This document shows, one piece after another, positions 45,525-57,309 of a DNA stretch of 64,000 bases; the stretch's first letter is position 1; the number at the start of each line of letters is the position of its first letter. The DNA comes from Silene conica (taxonomy: Eukaryota; Streptophyta; Magnoliopsida; Caryophyllales; Caryophyllaceae): the NCBI GenBank assembly GCA_029255685.2, contig CM055312.2, forward strand, positions 67,773,792 through 67,837,791, in the 5' to 3' direction. The position numbers and the translations under genes are program-made. The notes beneath the pieces were generated by a model. The model made no database searches and was not told the DNA's origin. It worked only from the letters and a program-made list of their open reading frames with translations.

Positions 45525-46648
45525 ATTATGATTCAAAATTTAATGTCTTAGAATCCTATTATTTTGATGGTATTATGATCTTGTTCGATACTCATCGCTC
45601 ATCAGTTACTATTAATAGAGGTAAATTGGTCAAATAGATTATAAATGAAACATTAAAATGTCACAAACTAGAATATTTCGTTTAGCAAGTTTAGTAAAAG
45701 TAGTGTTTGATAATTAACGACTTTAGGTTAATAGATTGTTATATCTATGTGTAAATAGTAAACATACTAAATATCGTCAATATGCTAAACATTCATTAAT
45801 CTGCATATAAAACGGTAGGATAACTTTCTCTCCGATTCTTCAATTTTTTCAAGTGATCAAGATGATAAAAAGGTATTGTGGAGGTTCAAAATAATTTAAA
45901 TATGCAATTACAACACATAACATAAACTTTTGTATTAGTGTATAGGATGATTAGTGACGGTATTATGTGAATATGTTAGGATACGACGATATTTTGAGAC
46001 GGAAACTTGTCGGAATGGTTTGGGCTTGTGGATACTCTTTGAGGTAGGTTAATCTTACTCGATTTCTATATCATATGAATTGTATTTGATGTGTTTGATG
46101 TTAGTGTCTCACATGATTAGTGTAAGTAATTACATCATAATTAGTGTTAATGAGTATGAGTAAGTAATCGGTAACGATGACTAAGTAATTAGTGATAATG
46201 ATAAATGAGTTGATGTGTATGAATGACACGGGATACGGAATTGGTGAATAAGCATGATTTGTGTATGTTGGTTATCATATCGTATAGTGAATCGGAATTG
46301 AATGGTAGTGGTCGTTGTGAATTACCGTGACTATTGCGTTATTGTATGTGTATGTTTTTATTGGTGATGGTGATTGCGGATGTTGTTGTCGACATAGAAG
46401 GCGGTTGAGAGACCGACTTCCGTTTGAGTTACCTCTTGGAGCTTCCAACGTGTAGTGAGACACGATGCTTGGCCGGGGACAACGAGTAGCTCTCGGGTCC
46501 GATGTCGTGGATGCGTCCCTGACATCTTGTATTGTGAGTACGACTGAGTGTGCCCCGGGACTCGGGTTGTGTTGAGGTGATGGGTACGACTGAGTGTGTT
46601 CCGATACCAAACGGTAAGTTGAATGATAGTTGATCAGTTGCTTCCTTA
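45525..46648. other. Interval without a gene
   Basis: About 1.1 kb. The stretch 46380-46640 (ACGACTGAGTGTGCCCCGGGACTCGGG and repeats of ACGACTGAGTGTG) has the flavour of a chromovirus LTR but no ends are visible. Confidence 0.4.
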
Positions 46649-46886
46649 GGATCTGTTTGGATACAATTTTAAGAGGGAAGGGGAGGGGAAGGGGAGTGGG
46701 GCTCTCCAAATCTTGCCTCCCATGAAAAGATTATAGTTTAATCTAAAGGAGGAAAATTACAACCCCTCATTTCCTTCCCCTTTCATTTCCTTCCCTTCAT
46801 AAATTGTATCCAAACAAAGAAAAATAAGTCCCTTCCTTTTTTCTCCCCTCCCTTTCCCTCCAATTTTCTCAATCCAAACAAACCGC
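46649..46886. mobile_element. PIF/Harbinger-like MITE
   Basis: Inverted ends GGATCTGTTTGGATACAATT and TCCAAACAAACCGC, with an inner AAATTGTATCCAAACAAA. Flanks are TTA left and TAA right, so the duplication is imperfect. 238 bases, purine/pyrimidine-biased arms. Confidence 0.6.
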
Positions 46887-47146
46887 TAAGGTCATATCTT
46901 TAGGAAATTTAGTCTTAATTGATTGTTTAATTGATCGTGTATAAATACGGATTAATTAATGTCTTGAGATTGAAATTGTAAGTAAATGACGTGTCTTGTT
47001 ATAATGAGATTATAATAAGACTCGGTCCAAATAATCGAATTGTTCTATTGGTTAGAGTTGTTTTATTGTTTACGAAAAGATTAAAACGGGAATGAACGGT
47101 TTATCATAATTACAAATAGTTCTAATATATACTATGATGTCATATT
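46887..47146. other. Short interval, nothing recognised
   Basis: 260 bases of AT-rich DNA. Confidence 0.35.
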
Positions 47147-47155
47147 TTTATAAAA

Positions 47156-47517
47156 GGATTAATTGATAAGAATACTCCGAATTATGGTTGTCCTGCTCAA
47201 AATACTCCAAACTTTATTTTAACTACCAATATAACCAACTAATGCTCTCATTCGCTTTTATTATAAAATATGACCTCCTACCTGCTAAATAAGTGAATAA
47301 ATTTATAACCCTTCTTTAACGAGTCTTTCTCTTTTTACTTATATGTTAATATATTCACCTAATCACACCATTAAAACATGCTACAATAAGTTAACAAAAC
47401 AACAAATTCTATTTAAAGCAAGTGAGGGCATTAGTTGGTTATATTGATAGTTAAAATAAAGTTTAGAGTATTTTGAGCGGTTCACTCATAGTTCGGAGTA
47501 TTCTTATCAATTAATCC
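47156..47517. mobile_element. Mutator-type MITE, 362 bp, 9 bp target duplication
   Basis: About 90-base inverted ends (GGATTAATTGATAAGAATAC at the left, complement at the right) and the perfect 9 bp duplication TTTATAAAA at 47147-47155 and 47518-47526, diagnostic for Mutator-like elements. Confidence 0.9.
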
Positions 47518-48100
47518 TTTATAAAATAGTAATTATGAATTACTAGTGAAATTATGTAAATGTTGAAATATTGTATATTATGAATTTTAAAAGGGGTAAA
47601 ATTACATAATTCCATAATGGGTTATGTGTCATGTAACATGTGTGACATATTACATTTTTACAAATGACAAAGTGAATATGGGTGTCATATTAACACCCAT
47701 AAAACCATGTAAGAAAGGAAGGAGAAGGGTGTTGAGGGTGTTCTTTTCTATGTTAAACATAATGATTATGTAAAGCGCCACTTGTCCAACTCGTTGAATC
47801 TTGCTAAAATGACTAATTTCTTTGATTCCCTCGGTAATCAACACCTACTAATTAGTTTTTTTGGAAATTAACACCTAACCTAGTTATATTATTTCCTCTC
47901 TCCTATTATTTTTTATTCAACTCTAATTTGTTTTTATATACTTGTATTTCGTATTTATTCTGTATACGGTATATTTATACGTATTTCGTATTCATTCTGT
48001 ATTTGTACATTGTATTTATACGCTATTAATTACTCTTTTTCTTTTTTATTTATATGCTATTTAATTACTCATTTCCTTTTTATTTGTAATTGCAACTTAC

Positions 48101-48210
48101 TTTTTTTATACTTTTCATTTGTAGTGTGTTATTATTTTTTTTATACTTTTCATTTGTAGTGTGTTATTATTTTTTTTATACTTTTCATTTGTAGTGTTTT
48201 ATTATTTTTT
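48101..48210. repeat. Tandem repeat, ~36 bp x3
   Basis: Unit TTTTTTTATACTTTTCATTT followed by GTAGTGTGTTATTA, three copies. A related AT-rich duplication (CATGTGTTTAC, TTTTTATGATTAATATTTTT) follows at 48265-48410. Confidence 0.85.
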
Positions 48211-48699
48211 GTTATTTTGGTTAGTAAATTTCATTTACATTATTATTTATATTTATATTTTCTTGTTTAACATATTTTTGCATGTGTTTACGTTTATATA
48301 ATTATTTTTTTATGATTAATATTTTTTGTGCATGTGTTTACTTCTATATAATTATTTTTTTATGATTAATATTTTTTTTGTGCATGTGTTTATGTTTATA
48401 TAATTTGTTTTATTTATATGCCATGTTTAACATTTTTATTTGTATAGCAAATATTTAATTTTTGTTGACTTAATAAATAATTTGTTTAGTTTATAATTTT
48501 CAATAACTTCAGTTAATTACGTAATCCTTTAATTTTTTTTTACCTCAAATTTTTTTACTTTAGATAAATATTCGATAAGATCTTAATATTTTACATAATT
48601 CATATTTGTTTTTGTTGGCTTAAAATAAAAAATATTGTTGTAGTTATGCTTAAATGAAATGAGAAAAAACGAAGAGTCATTAGGGTTTTGCTTGCTTGG

Positions 48700-48712
48700 T
48701 TTAGGCGGGAAA
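48700..48712 (+). promoter_or_regulatory. TTTAGGCGGGAAA motif upstream of the 48872 ORF
   Basis: TTTAGGCGGGAAA contains GGCGGGAAA, the complement of TTTCCCGCC, an E2F-type site. 160 bases upstream of the ATG. The ten-base core TTTAGGCGGG also occurs (inverted) before the ORFs at 56561 and 57546. Confidence 0.4.
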
Positions 48713-48871
48713 TGCTACCATTAGTTGGGTAATTTTGGAGGGAAACAATGCAGTATAAGTAAGATCATTCCCTCCATAATTTAAATCATCCAAATTACAA
48801 CTTAATTACTAGCTAAATCACATATTACCTACTAAATCACATCCTCACTACCCTAAGTCGAAGAAGAGAAA

Positions 48872-49372
48872 ATGTCGGAAGAGAGGAAAGCTCATGTTAG
48901 ATACATTGTCACAACTAGATTGTTCATGAGAGAGTTAATAAAACAAGTTGGCCCTAATGCCGTCCAAAGTGCTATAACCCGTGTAACCCCCGGTTACCAC
49001 GGAAATGAGTTCCTCGTTGGTTTATATGAGGAGGAATTTAACAGGCTCAATTGGGGAAAATTTGAGCTTGACAGAATGTATTGGAAGAGAGTTGGCGAAG
49101 GAGTAGAGATGTTAGCTACCCCTAAAGTCGACGACTGCATCGTGAGGGTGGAGGAGGAGGACGACGATGTCGAGGTGGTTGAGGTTGTAGCAACCCCACC
49201 GAAACCTACAAGGGCCACAGATATTGCTAAGGGGAAATCTCCTTGTGTTGCTACCCCTGACCTACCCCAACCAAAAATATCAAAGAAGAGGTTGGGGAGA
49301 ACTAATCCAAGAAGGGTCAATCCTAAGAAGTTTAGATTTGATTCTTGTGTTGGTTGTAGTTATCATGTTTAA
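48872..49372 (+). CDS. Hypothetical 166-aa protein, no family recognised
   Basis: Intact 166-codon ORF with CCAT/CTAAATCACAT-rich leader upstream and an AT-rich tail with AATAATGAAATT-like 3' signals. Residues 1-85 look like a compact alpha/beta or helical domain (RYIVTTRLFMRELIKQVGPNAV, NEFLVGLYEEEFNRLNWGKF). Residues 95-110 are acidic (EEEDDDVEVVEVV); 115-160 are Pro/Lys/Arg-rich, basic and likely disordered, possibly a nuclear localisation signal (KKRLGRTNPRRVNPKKFR). Acidic then basic tails suggest a nuclear or nucleic-acid-associated protein, but this is inference. It sits in the same block as the FRS-type transposase and may be an accessory gene of that element. Confidence 0.55.
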   Translation: MSEERKAHVRYIVTTRLFMRELIKQVGPNAVQSAITRVTPGYHGNEFLVGLYEEEFNRLNWGKFELDRMYWKRVGEGVEMLATPKVDDCIVRVEEEDDDVEVVEVVATPPKPTRATDIAKGKSPCVATPDLPQPKISKKRLGRTNPRRVNPKKFRFDSCVGCSYHV

Positions 49373-49499
49373 TTGTTAGATTTGTTTTTTTTATTGTTAT
49401 TATGTTTGTATCCGTTTTTAATATTAATGAAATTTAATTTCGTTATTTTATATTATCATTTTCGTTATTTTTATTGCATTTATAAATTAAAGCTACAGT

Positions 49500-50560
49500 A
49501 AGAAAGTAAAATTAAAAATTCATTTTTTACTGTCGTATTAAATTAAACGAAAAAAGCAAAATGGTGACCTTCAACATTCTCAATTAAATTATTTAATTTT
49601 AAAAATAAAATCATATTGTCATTCTCCATAAAATTGAATGATTCTTTGTCTTCCCCATGCAACTAAACTAATTAATGATTTAAAAAAATTAATTGATAAC
49701 AGAAACATTTTAAAATAACGTAATATAAAAAAATAAAGATAATTTTATGTTAATGTAAAAGTGTCTTCTTAACCAATTTTCTCGTAAATAAGAAAATTAC
49801 GTAACTTGTAGAATAAACTAAATTAAACTACATCTTTTTATTGGCATATTAAATTAAACGAAAAAAAAAACGAAATACTTACCTTCAACATTCTGAATAA
49901 AATTATATATTGTAAAAAGAAAATAATGAAAGGTTGGTTAACTTTTGTCATTCTCCATAAAACAGAATGATTGTTTGTCTTTCCCATGCAACTTAACTAA
50001 TTAATGATTTAAAAAAATTAATTGATAACAGAAACATTTTAAAATAACGTAATATAAAAAAATAAAGATAACTTTATGTTAATCTAAAAGTGTCTTACCC
50101 AATTTTCACGTAAATAAGAAAATTACGTAAAGTGTAAAATAAACTAAATTAAACTACGTCTTTTTATTGGCATATTAAATTAAACGAAAAAAAAACGAAA
50201 TGGTTACCTTTAACATTCTGAATAAAATTATATAATTGTAAAAGAAAATAATAAAATGTTGGTTAACTTTTGTCATTCTCCATAAAATTTAATGATTGTT
50301 TGTCTTCCCCATGCAAGTTGACTAATTAAATGATTTAAAAAAAAAAATTGCCAACAAAAACGTAATTTAAAAAAATAACGATAATTTAAAACGTAATTTA
50401 AAAAAATTGCCAACAAAAACGTAATTTAAAACGCAATTTAAAAAAATTGCCAACAAATAACGTAATTTAAAAAAATAACGATAATTTTATGTTAATGTAA
50501 AAGTGTCTTAACCAATTTTCACGTAAATAAAAAAGTAACGTAACTTGTAGAATAAAACTA
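49500..50560. repeat. ~320 bp tandem repeats, three to four copies
   Basis: Units start near 49566, 49879 and 50203 with CCTTCAACATTCTNAAT and contain TGTCATTCTCCATAAAAT, TGATTNTTTGTCTTCCCCATG and TTTCTCGTAAATAAGAAAA. A shorter derivative runs to about 50560, and related CCTTCAACATTCT units recur at 53380-53510. Confidence 0.8.
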
Positions 50561-50570
50561 AATTAAACTA

Positions 50571-51995
50571 CGTCTAGGTTCCCGATCAATAACAAGTGTG
50601 GCATATATAACATTTCTATAATTAGACCTACGTCCATGTTCCCGATCAATAACAAGTGTGTCATATATAACATTTCTATAGTTAGACCTAAGTCCATGTT
50701 CCCAATCATTAAGAAGTCTGTCATATAGTATAACATTTCTATAATTAGACTACGTCCATGTTCCCGATCAAGAACAAGTATATGTCGTATACAGTATAAC
50801 ATTTCTATAATTAGACTACGTCCATGTTCCCGATCAATAAGAAGTCTGTCATATAGTATAACATTTCTATAATTAGACTACGTCCATGTTCCCGATCAAG
50901 AACAAGTATGTCATATAGTATAACATTTCTATAATTAGACTACGTCCATGTTCCCGATCAAGAACAAGTATGTCATATACAGTATAACTTTTCTATAATT
51001 AGACTACGTCCATGTTCCCGATGAATAAGAAGTCTGTCATATAGTATAACATTTCTATAATTAGACTACGTCCATGTTCCCGATCAATAAGAAGTCTGTC
51101 ATATACAGTATAACATTTCTATAATTAGACCTAAGTCCATGTTCCCGATCAAGAACAAGTGTGGCATATATAACATTTCTATAATTAGACCTACGTCCAT
51201 GTTCCCTATCAATAACAAGTGTGTCATTTATAACATTTCTATAATTAGACCTAAGTCCATGTTCCCGATCAATAAGAAGTCTGTCATATAGTATAACATT
51301 TCTATAATTAGACTACGTCCATGTTCCCGATCAAGAACAAGTATGTCATATAGTATAACATTTCTATAATTAGACTACGTCCATGTTCCCGATCAAGAAC
51401 AAGTATGTCATATAGTATAACATTTCTTTAATTAGACTACGTCCATGTTCCCGATCAATAAGAAGTCTGTCATATAGTATAACATTTCTATAATTAGACT
51501 ACGTCCATGTTCCCGATCAAGAACAAGTATGTCATATAGTATAACATTTCTTTAATTAGACTACGTCCATGTTCCCGATCAATAAGAAGTCTGTCATATA
51601 GTATAACATTTCTATAATTAGACTACGTCCATGTTCCCGATCAAGAACAAGTATGTCATATACAGTATAACATTTCTATAATTAGACCTACGTCCATGTT
51701 CCCGATCAATAAGAAGTCTGTCATATAGTATAACATTTCTATAATTAGACTACGTCCATGTTCCCGATCAAGAACAAGTATGTCATCTACAGTATAACAT
51801 TTCTACAATTGGACTACGTCCATGTTCCCGATCAATAAGAAGTCTGTCATATAGTATAACATTTCTATAATTAGACTACGTCCATGTTCCCGATCAAGAA
51901 CAAGTATGTCATATATAACATTTCTATAATTAGACCTAAGTCCATGTTCCCGATCAAGAACAAGTGTGGCATATCTAACATTTCTATAATTAGAC
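50571..51995. repeat. ~62 bp satellite-like array, 23 copies
   Basis: Unit contains TACGTCCATGTTCCCGATCA, then a variable AATAAGAAGTCTGTCAT (type A) or AAGAACAAGTATGTCAT (type B), then TATAACATTTCTATAATTAGAC. Units 15-22 alternate A and B strictly, a ~124 bp higher-order repeat; older units at both edges are more divergent (GTGTGGCAT). Confidence 0.95.
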
Positions 51996-51998
51996 GAT

Positions 51999-52190
51999 AC
52001 GTATTAATTTGACGATTGATGTAACACTTCAATTTTAAAATACGTCGAACTTTAATTTTAAAATAGATGTACTAACATTTTAATTTTAAAATAGATATAC
52101 TTACATTTTAATTTTAAAATACGTAGAACTAACATTTTAATTTTAAAATACGTAGAACTAACATTTTAAAATAGATCAAGAACATTTTAA
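51999..52190. repeat. ~29 bp tandem repeat
   Basis: About five copies of ACATTTTAATTTTAAAATA plus CGTAGAACTA or GATGTACTA. Confidence 0.85.
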
Positions 52191-52499
52191 TCTTAACCGT
52201 TCATTTGAAAACAAACTTTATTTTCTAGATACATCCAACGGTTTATGTGTATTGTCATATCAATACTTATTGTAGGCTTTGTTCCACACGGCACCTCTAG
52301 GGGATGACACATATCAAATCCAAAAAACATAAATACCTAGGTCGGCTGCTTTCTTTCAATTGTCTTCCAAAGTCAGAAAATACCCAAATCAATCCCCACT
52401 TTCTCTTTCTCTCATCCAAACCGTCACTTTCTCCTTCTCTCTAAAAAAACAAAAAACCCTCACCTTCTCTCTACAAAAAAACAAACCCTAATTTCTCAA

Positions 52500-52772
52500 A
52501 TGGAACCACTACAAACAGATATCGAAAAACTCATAGAAAAGTTCGAGGGTGCCATGGCCCTAGGACGTCAACAACAGTTGGCGTTGATGAAGGAGGTGGT
52601 TGAGGCGCTCGAGTTTCGGAACCGGGCTGTTGAGGAGGGTATTGAGGGTGCTGATGAAGCACTCGATTCTGGCATCGCCTTGTTGATTCAAGGCTACGAA
52701 AAATGTGCTTCACTTTTGAAGCGTCGGGGTGATAATGTAAAGGAATTAAAGGAATATCTTAGTAGATTTTAG
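52500..52772 (+). CDS. Hypothetical 90-aa coiled-coil protein
   Basis: Intact ORF preceded by a pyrimidine-rich leader (TTCTCTCT...CCCTAATTTCTCAA) typical of plant transcripts, which supports the ATG at 52500. The 90 residues are almost all helical (DIEKLIEKFEGAMALGRQQQ, ALMKEVVEALEFRNRAVEEG, KCASLLKRRGDNVKELKEYL) with heptad-like spacing, no Pro after residue 3, and no Trp. No family recognised. Size, fold and leader style resemble the duplicated ORFs at 56561 and 57546, so all three may belong to one set of small accessory proteins in this block, but sequence similarity between this one and the pair is not obvious. Confidence 0.5.
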   Translation: MEPLQTDIEKLIEKFEGAMALGRQQQLALMKEVVEALEFRNRAVEEGIEGADEALDSGIALLIQGYEKCASLLKRRGDNVKELKEYLSRF

Positions 52773-52860
52773 TTTTATTTTCGTTTTCGTTTTGCATGTA
52801 AATTTAGTTATTTAACTATGGTTGTGGTGTACATATTTTTATGGTAATTTAATATTTTAT

Positions 52861-53000
52861 TATGCATGTTTGTGTTCCAGTGTTTTTTTAATTATGCATG
52901 TTTGTGTTCCAGTGTTTTTTTAATTATGCATGTTTGTGTTCCAGTGTTTGTTTAATTATGCATGTTTGTTTTCGTGTGTTTTTTTAATTATGCATGTTTG
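52861..53000. repeat. ~32 bp tandem repeat, five copies
   Basis: Unit TATGCATGTTTGTGTTCCAG plus TGTTTTTTTAAT, directly 3' of the 52500 ORF, probably in its 3' UTR. Confidence 0.9.
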
Positions 53001-53118
53001 CTTTTTTAATTTTTCCAGATTTCTATTTAAATATCCATGTTTTTTAATTTTGCACGTTTGCATCTTTCATGAGAATGAAACCCTAAAAAACTATGGATCC
53101 GTCATTTGCATGTGCTAG

Positions 53119-53642
53119 TTTAGATTAATGAAAGTAAATAACAAATTAAAATTTAATTAGATGTTTTTATTGTGGCCAGATTGCATTTTCTAGCCAGCAG
53201 GATTGTAAGAAGAGCGAAAGGCAAGGCATATGATGAATAAGGGGTCACTGTTGTTGAAGGCTTATGAGATTAGAGCATAGGACATATGAGTTCAGGAGAT
53301 GAAAGTTCGTAGTGGACTAGGGTATGGTGGCCTTGTACATCATTTAGAAAATTAAACTCTCTCTTTTTATTGTAACCTTCAACATTCTTAGTAAAAGGCT
53401 ACCTTCAACATTGTGTTTTTATTGTGACCTTCAACATTCTCATTTTATTTTAAATTAAAATTAAACGCTCTCTTTTTATTGTGACCTTCAACATTCTGAT
53501 TAATTAATTAGAAAATGTTTCATATAATTGAATGATGGTGTTCCTTTCCCCATAAATTTAATTACCCAAAAAAATTAAATACAAGTAAACCAAATTAATT
53601 AATTTTTATCGCAATAATATTAAATAAAATACAAGTAAATTA
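53119..53642. other. Interval without a gene, with CCTTCAACATTCT repeats
   Basis: About 520 bases. 53380-53510 holds four CCTTCAACATT units related to the 49.5-50.5 kb repeats. Lies just 3' of the transposase pseudogene. Confidence 0.5.
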
Positions 53643-56083
53643 CTATCTATAACTAATCTGAGTATTTGGCCACTGTTGTCCATATTGTGGAGTCTGTTGT
53701 GACGGTGTGCTCTGAGATGCTGTAAAATAACACATCAATTGCGTTGGCGTATTGTGGGAAGCACTGAAGCCACTCATTAGGGATGTAGTATCGTCGTTAG
53801 TACGGTTAATGTTTGTGGCGAACCTAGTGGGTGCCACTTCAGGATCATCTTGCGTTGGCCTTCTCCTTCTCTTTTGTTGTTTTGGGATACGTCTTCTGCC
53901 GTTCCCTCGTTTGTCAGTGGGGTCTCTAATGTCACCATCTTGTGGAGGTGTGTTTAAGTTAGGCTCCCGCCTTCGTAGTCTCCTTCTTCCCCACACTCTT
54001 GTGCCAACGGCTCCCGCCTCAAATGAATCTATATAAATCCCGGCGTGATCCTCCAATTCTTTTATTAATTCAGTGGTTTTGTTGTTAAAAATGGCGTAGG
54101 CTTCTTCGCTTTGCAAAGCCAATCTTCTCATGTAATCATTTTTAAAGGTTATATCCATAGACCGTTTAACACGTTCTGAATCGTCCGGGTTGTAATACCC
54201 GACCCGGATGTTTTCGTACCCTCTAACCAAATCCTTGCGCCATCTATCGAAAATGTATTTATCTGGAATTCCCTTAACATCCAGTACATCCAGACACTTC
54301 ATGATATGTCGACATAAAATTCCCCGGAATTCAAACATCTTGCAACCACATTTATACTCGCCAGTGGCTGTGTCAATAATCACGTCGAAACTCCTCCGGT
54401 CTTTCTTCCAAAATGCTTCGGTCACTTTTGAAATTGCTTTATACCTCTTGACGAAAACCGAACTGCCCGGAAAAGTTTCGACGTTGGTGCTTATACAACT
54501 GTATACCTCCGTCTTAACCTCTTCGAATTTACTGTTTGTGTACACCTTACTATATACATCCTCGAATAAAATTAAGGAATCCCATTTAAGTGGACATTTA
54601 GCGTCTTTGACGTTATTGACCTTCTCGTCTTCGACCTTGCGTTTTACGGCGTCCTCGTACTGCTGCATGAATTGCAAAAGCCCAGTTTCTATGCTGACGA
54701 ATGTTTTTATGAATCTGTTTGATTGCTCACTCCGCTAAGTTGACGACATACCCGCGCAAAAGGTGTCATTCCAAAAGACAGGCATCCACCGCCGTCTATT
54801 ATCCCAAGCTTCCGACAACCATTCCGCCGCAAATTGTACTTATCCATGAACTCCTCCCACATATCTTCTAATTCGTCCTCCGTATGACTTTCATGCACCA
54901 GTGAACGTAGGTCTTTGTCAATTTGTGGAAATAACTGGAGGCTTCTTAAGTTTATGTCTGCATTTTGATGAATATGGCAAAGGCATAATCTGTGTTTTGT
55001 TTCCGGAAACACCGATTTGATTGCTCCCTCCATAGCTTTGCATTGATCGGTTAATAAGACGGTCGGAGCACTCCCCATGAACTCTCTCCATTTTCGGAAC
55101 ACCCACTCGAATGAATCGGTGTCTTCGTGCGAAATTAGAGCAGCTGCAAATAATACCGTATTGCCGTGGTGATTAACGCCTACGAATGGACAGAAAGGCA
55201 GCTGGTACCTATTACTTAGGAATGTATTGTCAAAGGAAATAGGGTCACCAAAGGCCTAGTACATGGCACGACAACGCGCATCAGACCAGAAGATGTTTAG
55301 CAGCTTATTATCTGCATCTTTCTCGTATGCGTAGTAGAAATCTGGATTTTGTGCCTTCAAACGCTCGAAATAATTTAACACCTCTTGAGCGTCACCACGG
55401 AGCCTAGTTTTACGCCGTTCTTTGTTAATTTAGTTTCTCGCATCCTTGCTATTGAAGCCTAGATTCTCAATCCCCCCAGCTTCTTTAGCTATTGTGTTGA
55501 AATTCCGGGTAATAGGTATACCAGCTCTGTCATTCAACAACAACCTGGATTTGAAATATTCGCCTATGTGCCTGTAGCTCACAACATGCCGGCTAAATTC
55601 AGGATTCACTAAGTGATTATGTTCGTAATTAACCGTGCGTATTACAAATTTTCCGCTTTCGTTGTCTATTTTCACGAAGATAAACATTGGACATGGTTTT
55701 TCAGATGGGGATTTCTTCGCCGTATTGCCCTCTGAACATGCTAGCCTAATCTTCTTCATCATGTGGAAACGCGGTTCATTATCACCAACCTCGTTACGCC
55801 GTATACCTAGCTGCCTAAATGGGGCCAAAAGTTCGCTACTTCGTACATGCAGTTCAAACCCCGTCTTGTAAGCATACGTATAACATAAGGCACATAACTG
55901 TTCACCTGAATCAAATTCCAACCCAATTGTAGGCTCACCTACTGGATGACTGTCCTCATTACTCTCAAGCACGTGGGCTGCGTGCCGTAACAATTCAGAG
56001 GCGGCGTCTGCCTCATCTTCGACTATAACGTTTTCTCCCTCCTCCTCCATAAATACAACATTTAAATCAATAAGGTTGGCCAT
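53643..56083 (-). pseudogene. FAR1/FRS-type MULE transposase
   Basis: Minus-strand frame from ATG at 56083, about 810 codons. N-terminal FAR1 DNA-binding domain (residues ~55-175: FDSGEQLCALCYTYAYKTGF, CPMFIFVKID, RTVNYEHNHLV). Middle MULE DDE core: ISFDNTFLSNRYQLPF (Asp 1), VLLTDQCKAM (Asp 2), LCLCHIHQNA, and an acidic helix EDELEDMWEEFMDKY (Glu). C-terminal SWIM zinc finger: CGCKMFEFRGILCRHIMKCL. Then a long basic, Arg-rich tail (RRRLRRREP, RRRIPKQQKRRRR). This is FAR1/FHY3-related MULE architecture. Lesions: TAA at about 55430, TAG at about 55259, and a single-base frame change near 54738 in RSEQSNRF. Mapping is otherwise collinear. Upstream lies a divergent promoter region shared with the 56561 ORF. 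Confidence 0.9.
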
Positions 56084-56560
56084 GATTTTTTAGTTACAAG
56101 ATGATGTTGATTAATTAAAAGATGAGGTTGATTCAATTAGAAGATTAATTAAAAGATGAAGTTGATTAATTAAAAGATGAAGTTAATTAGTTAGAGTTTA
56201 TTTCTTCATGGTGTGTTCAACAAGATTGACATTGAGAATGATTATTTTTATGTGGGAAGTTGTAAGTTGATTAAAGACTACCGCCAATTTCTCCCGCCTA
56301 AATGATACGGAGTCTTTTTCATTTTTTGCAACTAAATAATAATTTTCTTTTTTTGCAACTAAATAATATAAAAACTCTAAAATGAACCCATATTTTTCCT
56401 ATATGCAACTGAATAATATAAAAACCCCCAAAAAAACCTCTCTCTTTATCCTCTTGTTATAACCTGTCTCTTTATCCCATTCTCACTTTATCTCTTCAAA
56501 ACATAACTTTCTCTCCAAACCCTAACCCTAACCCAAACCTTTTCTTCATCAAACCACAAT
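56084..56560. promoter_or_regulatory. Divergent intergenic region between transposase and small ORF
   Basis: 477 bases between head-to-head starts. Contains CCCGCCTAAA at 56293-56302, GCAACTAAATAATA repeats at 56327-56420 and a CCCTAACCCTAACCC leader on plus. Likely a shared promoter. Confidence 0.45.
56293..56302 (-). promoter_or_regulatory. TTTAGGCGGG motif, inverted
   Basis: CCCGCCTAAA, complement of the core at 48700. Conserved in the duplicate at 57300-57309. Confidence 0.4.
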
Positions 56561-56841
56561 ATGAACAACAACGACCTTCGCATAATGATCTCGACATATG
56601 GGCACAACAAAAGTTGCATCCATGCGCTACGGGCAGTGGAGAGGAAGAACAACCTCTACATTGCTGCGGCGAGAGTACTGGCCGAACAGGCCGCGGCGTC
56701 GGCTTGGAGGCAGAGGCGACGGAGTTGCTCGACAACATTACAAACTGCATAAGAGACTTGGAAATAGCACGGCAGGAGAGGGAGCGGCTTGTGGAGGAGA
56801 ATAACCGCCTACGACAAATGATTTATTCCCTAATTTTCTAA
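56561..56841 (+). pseudogene. Small coiled-coil ORF, duplicate 1
   Basis: ATG at 56561 after a TTATCTCTTCAAAACATAAC...CCCTAACCCAAACC leader. The frame reads MNNNDLRIMISTYGHNKSCI, AVERKNNLYIAAARVLAEQAA, then a one-base change near 56700 moves it to a second frame: LEAEATELLDNITNCIRDLE, ARQERERLVEENNRL, stop at 56841. Together about 93 residues, almost wholly helical, ending in a leucine-zipper-like VEENNRLRQMI. The paralogue at 57546 lacks this frame change, which shows it is a lesion. No family recognised. It faces the FRS-type transposase across a 477-base divergent promoter. Confidence 0.55.
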
Positions 56842-57299
56842 ATAATACTTGTATGATGTACCAAAACCCCAATTTTCTAGGTTTTGGAATTCATCAATCA
56901 ATCGGTTTGCTTTTTTCTTTTTTGTATATATTTGCTTTTTTTTTTAATTTTGTATATATAGAATATATATTATTAATTATAATTATATATTACTCCTATT
57001 AATTATATCTAATGTTGGTTTTAATTGCATTTGTCGTTCTTTACCTATTCGAATTCTTACTATTTGCATGTAACAGTGAATGGTTTAAATTGGATTTGAC
57101 AACCTCAATCACATCACTGTTATCACAACAATTAATGAGTGTTATGTACTCAACATATCTTCCACATTAGATTCAGTTGATTTCTCATAAACAAAATTAA
57201 GACAACTACTAGATGAAAATTTAAAGGGAAAAAAAGTAATAATGATCAACAATTTAAAGGGAAAAAAAGTAAAAAAACTATACTGTATGTGATATTTCA

Positions 57300-57309
57300 C
57301 CCGCCTAAA
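57300..57309 (-). promoter_or_regulatory. TTTAGGCGGG motif, inverted, duplicate
   Basis: CCCGCCTAAA 246 bases upstream of the 57546 ATG, in the duplicated promoter. Confidence 0.4.

Noticed and set aside
46380-46640. Repeated ACGACTGAGTGTG as a complete LTR
   Set aside because: No TG/CA ends or flanking duplication could be found.
50571-51995. Regularly spaced repeats resembling a CRISPR array
   Set aside because: Repeat units are contiguous with no unique spacers, and the window is plant nuclear DNA; it is a satellite-like tandem array.
54208-54738. 176-codon plus-strand frame
   Set aside because: Shadow of the FRS-type transposase on minus.
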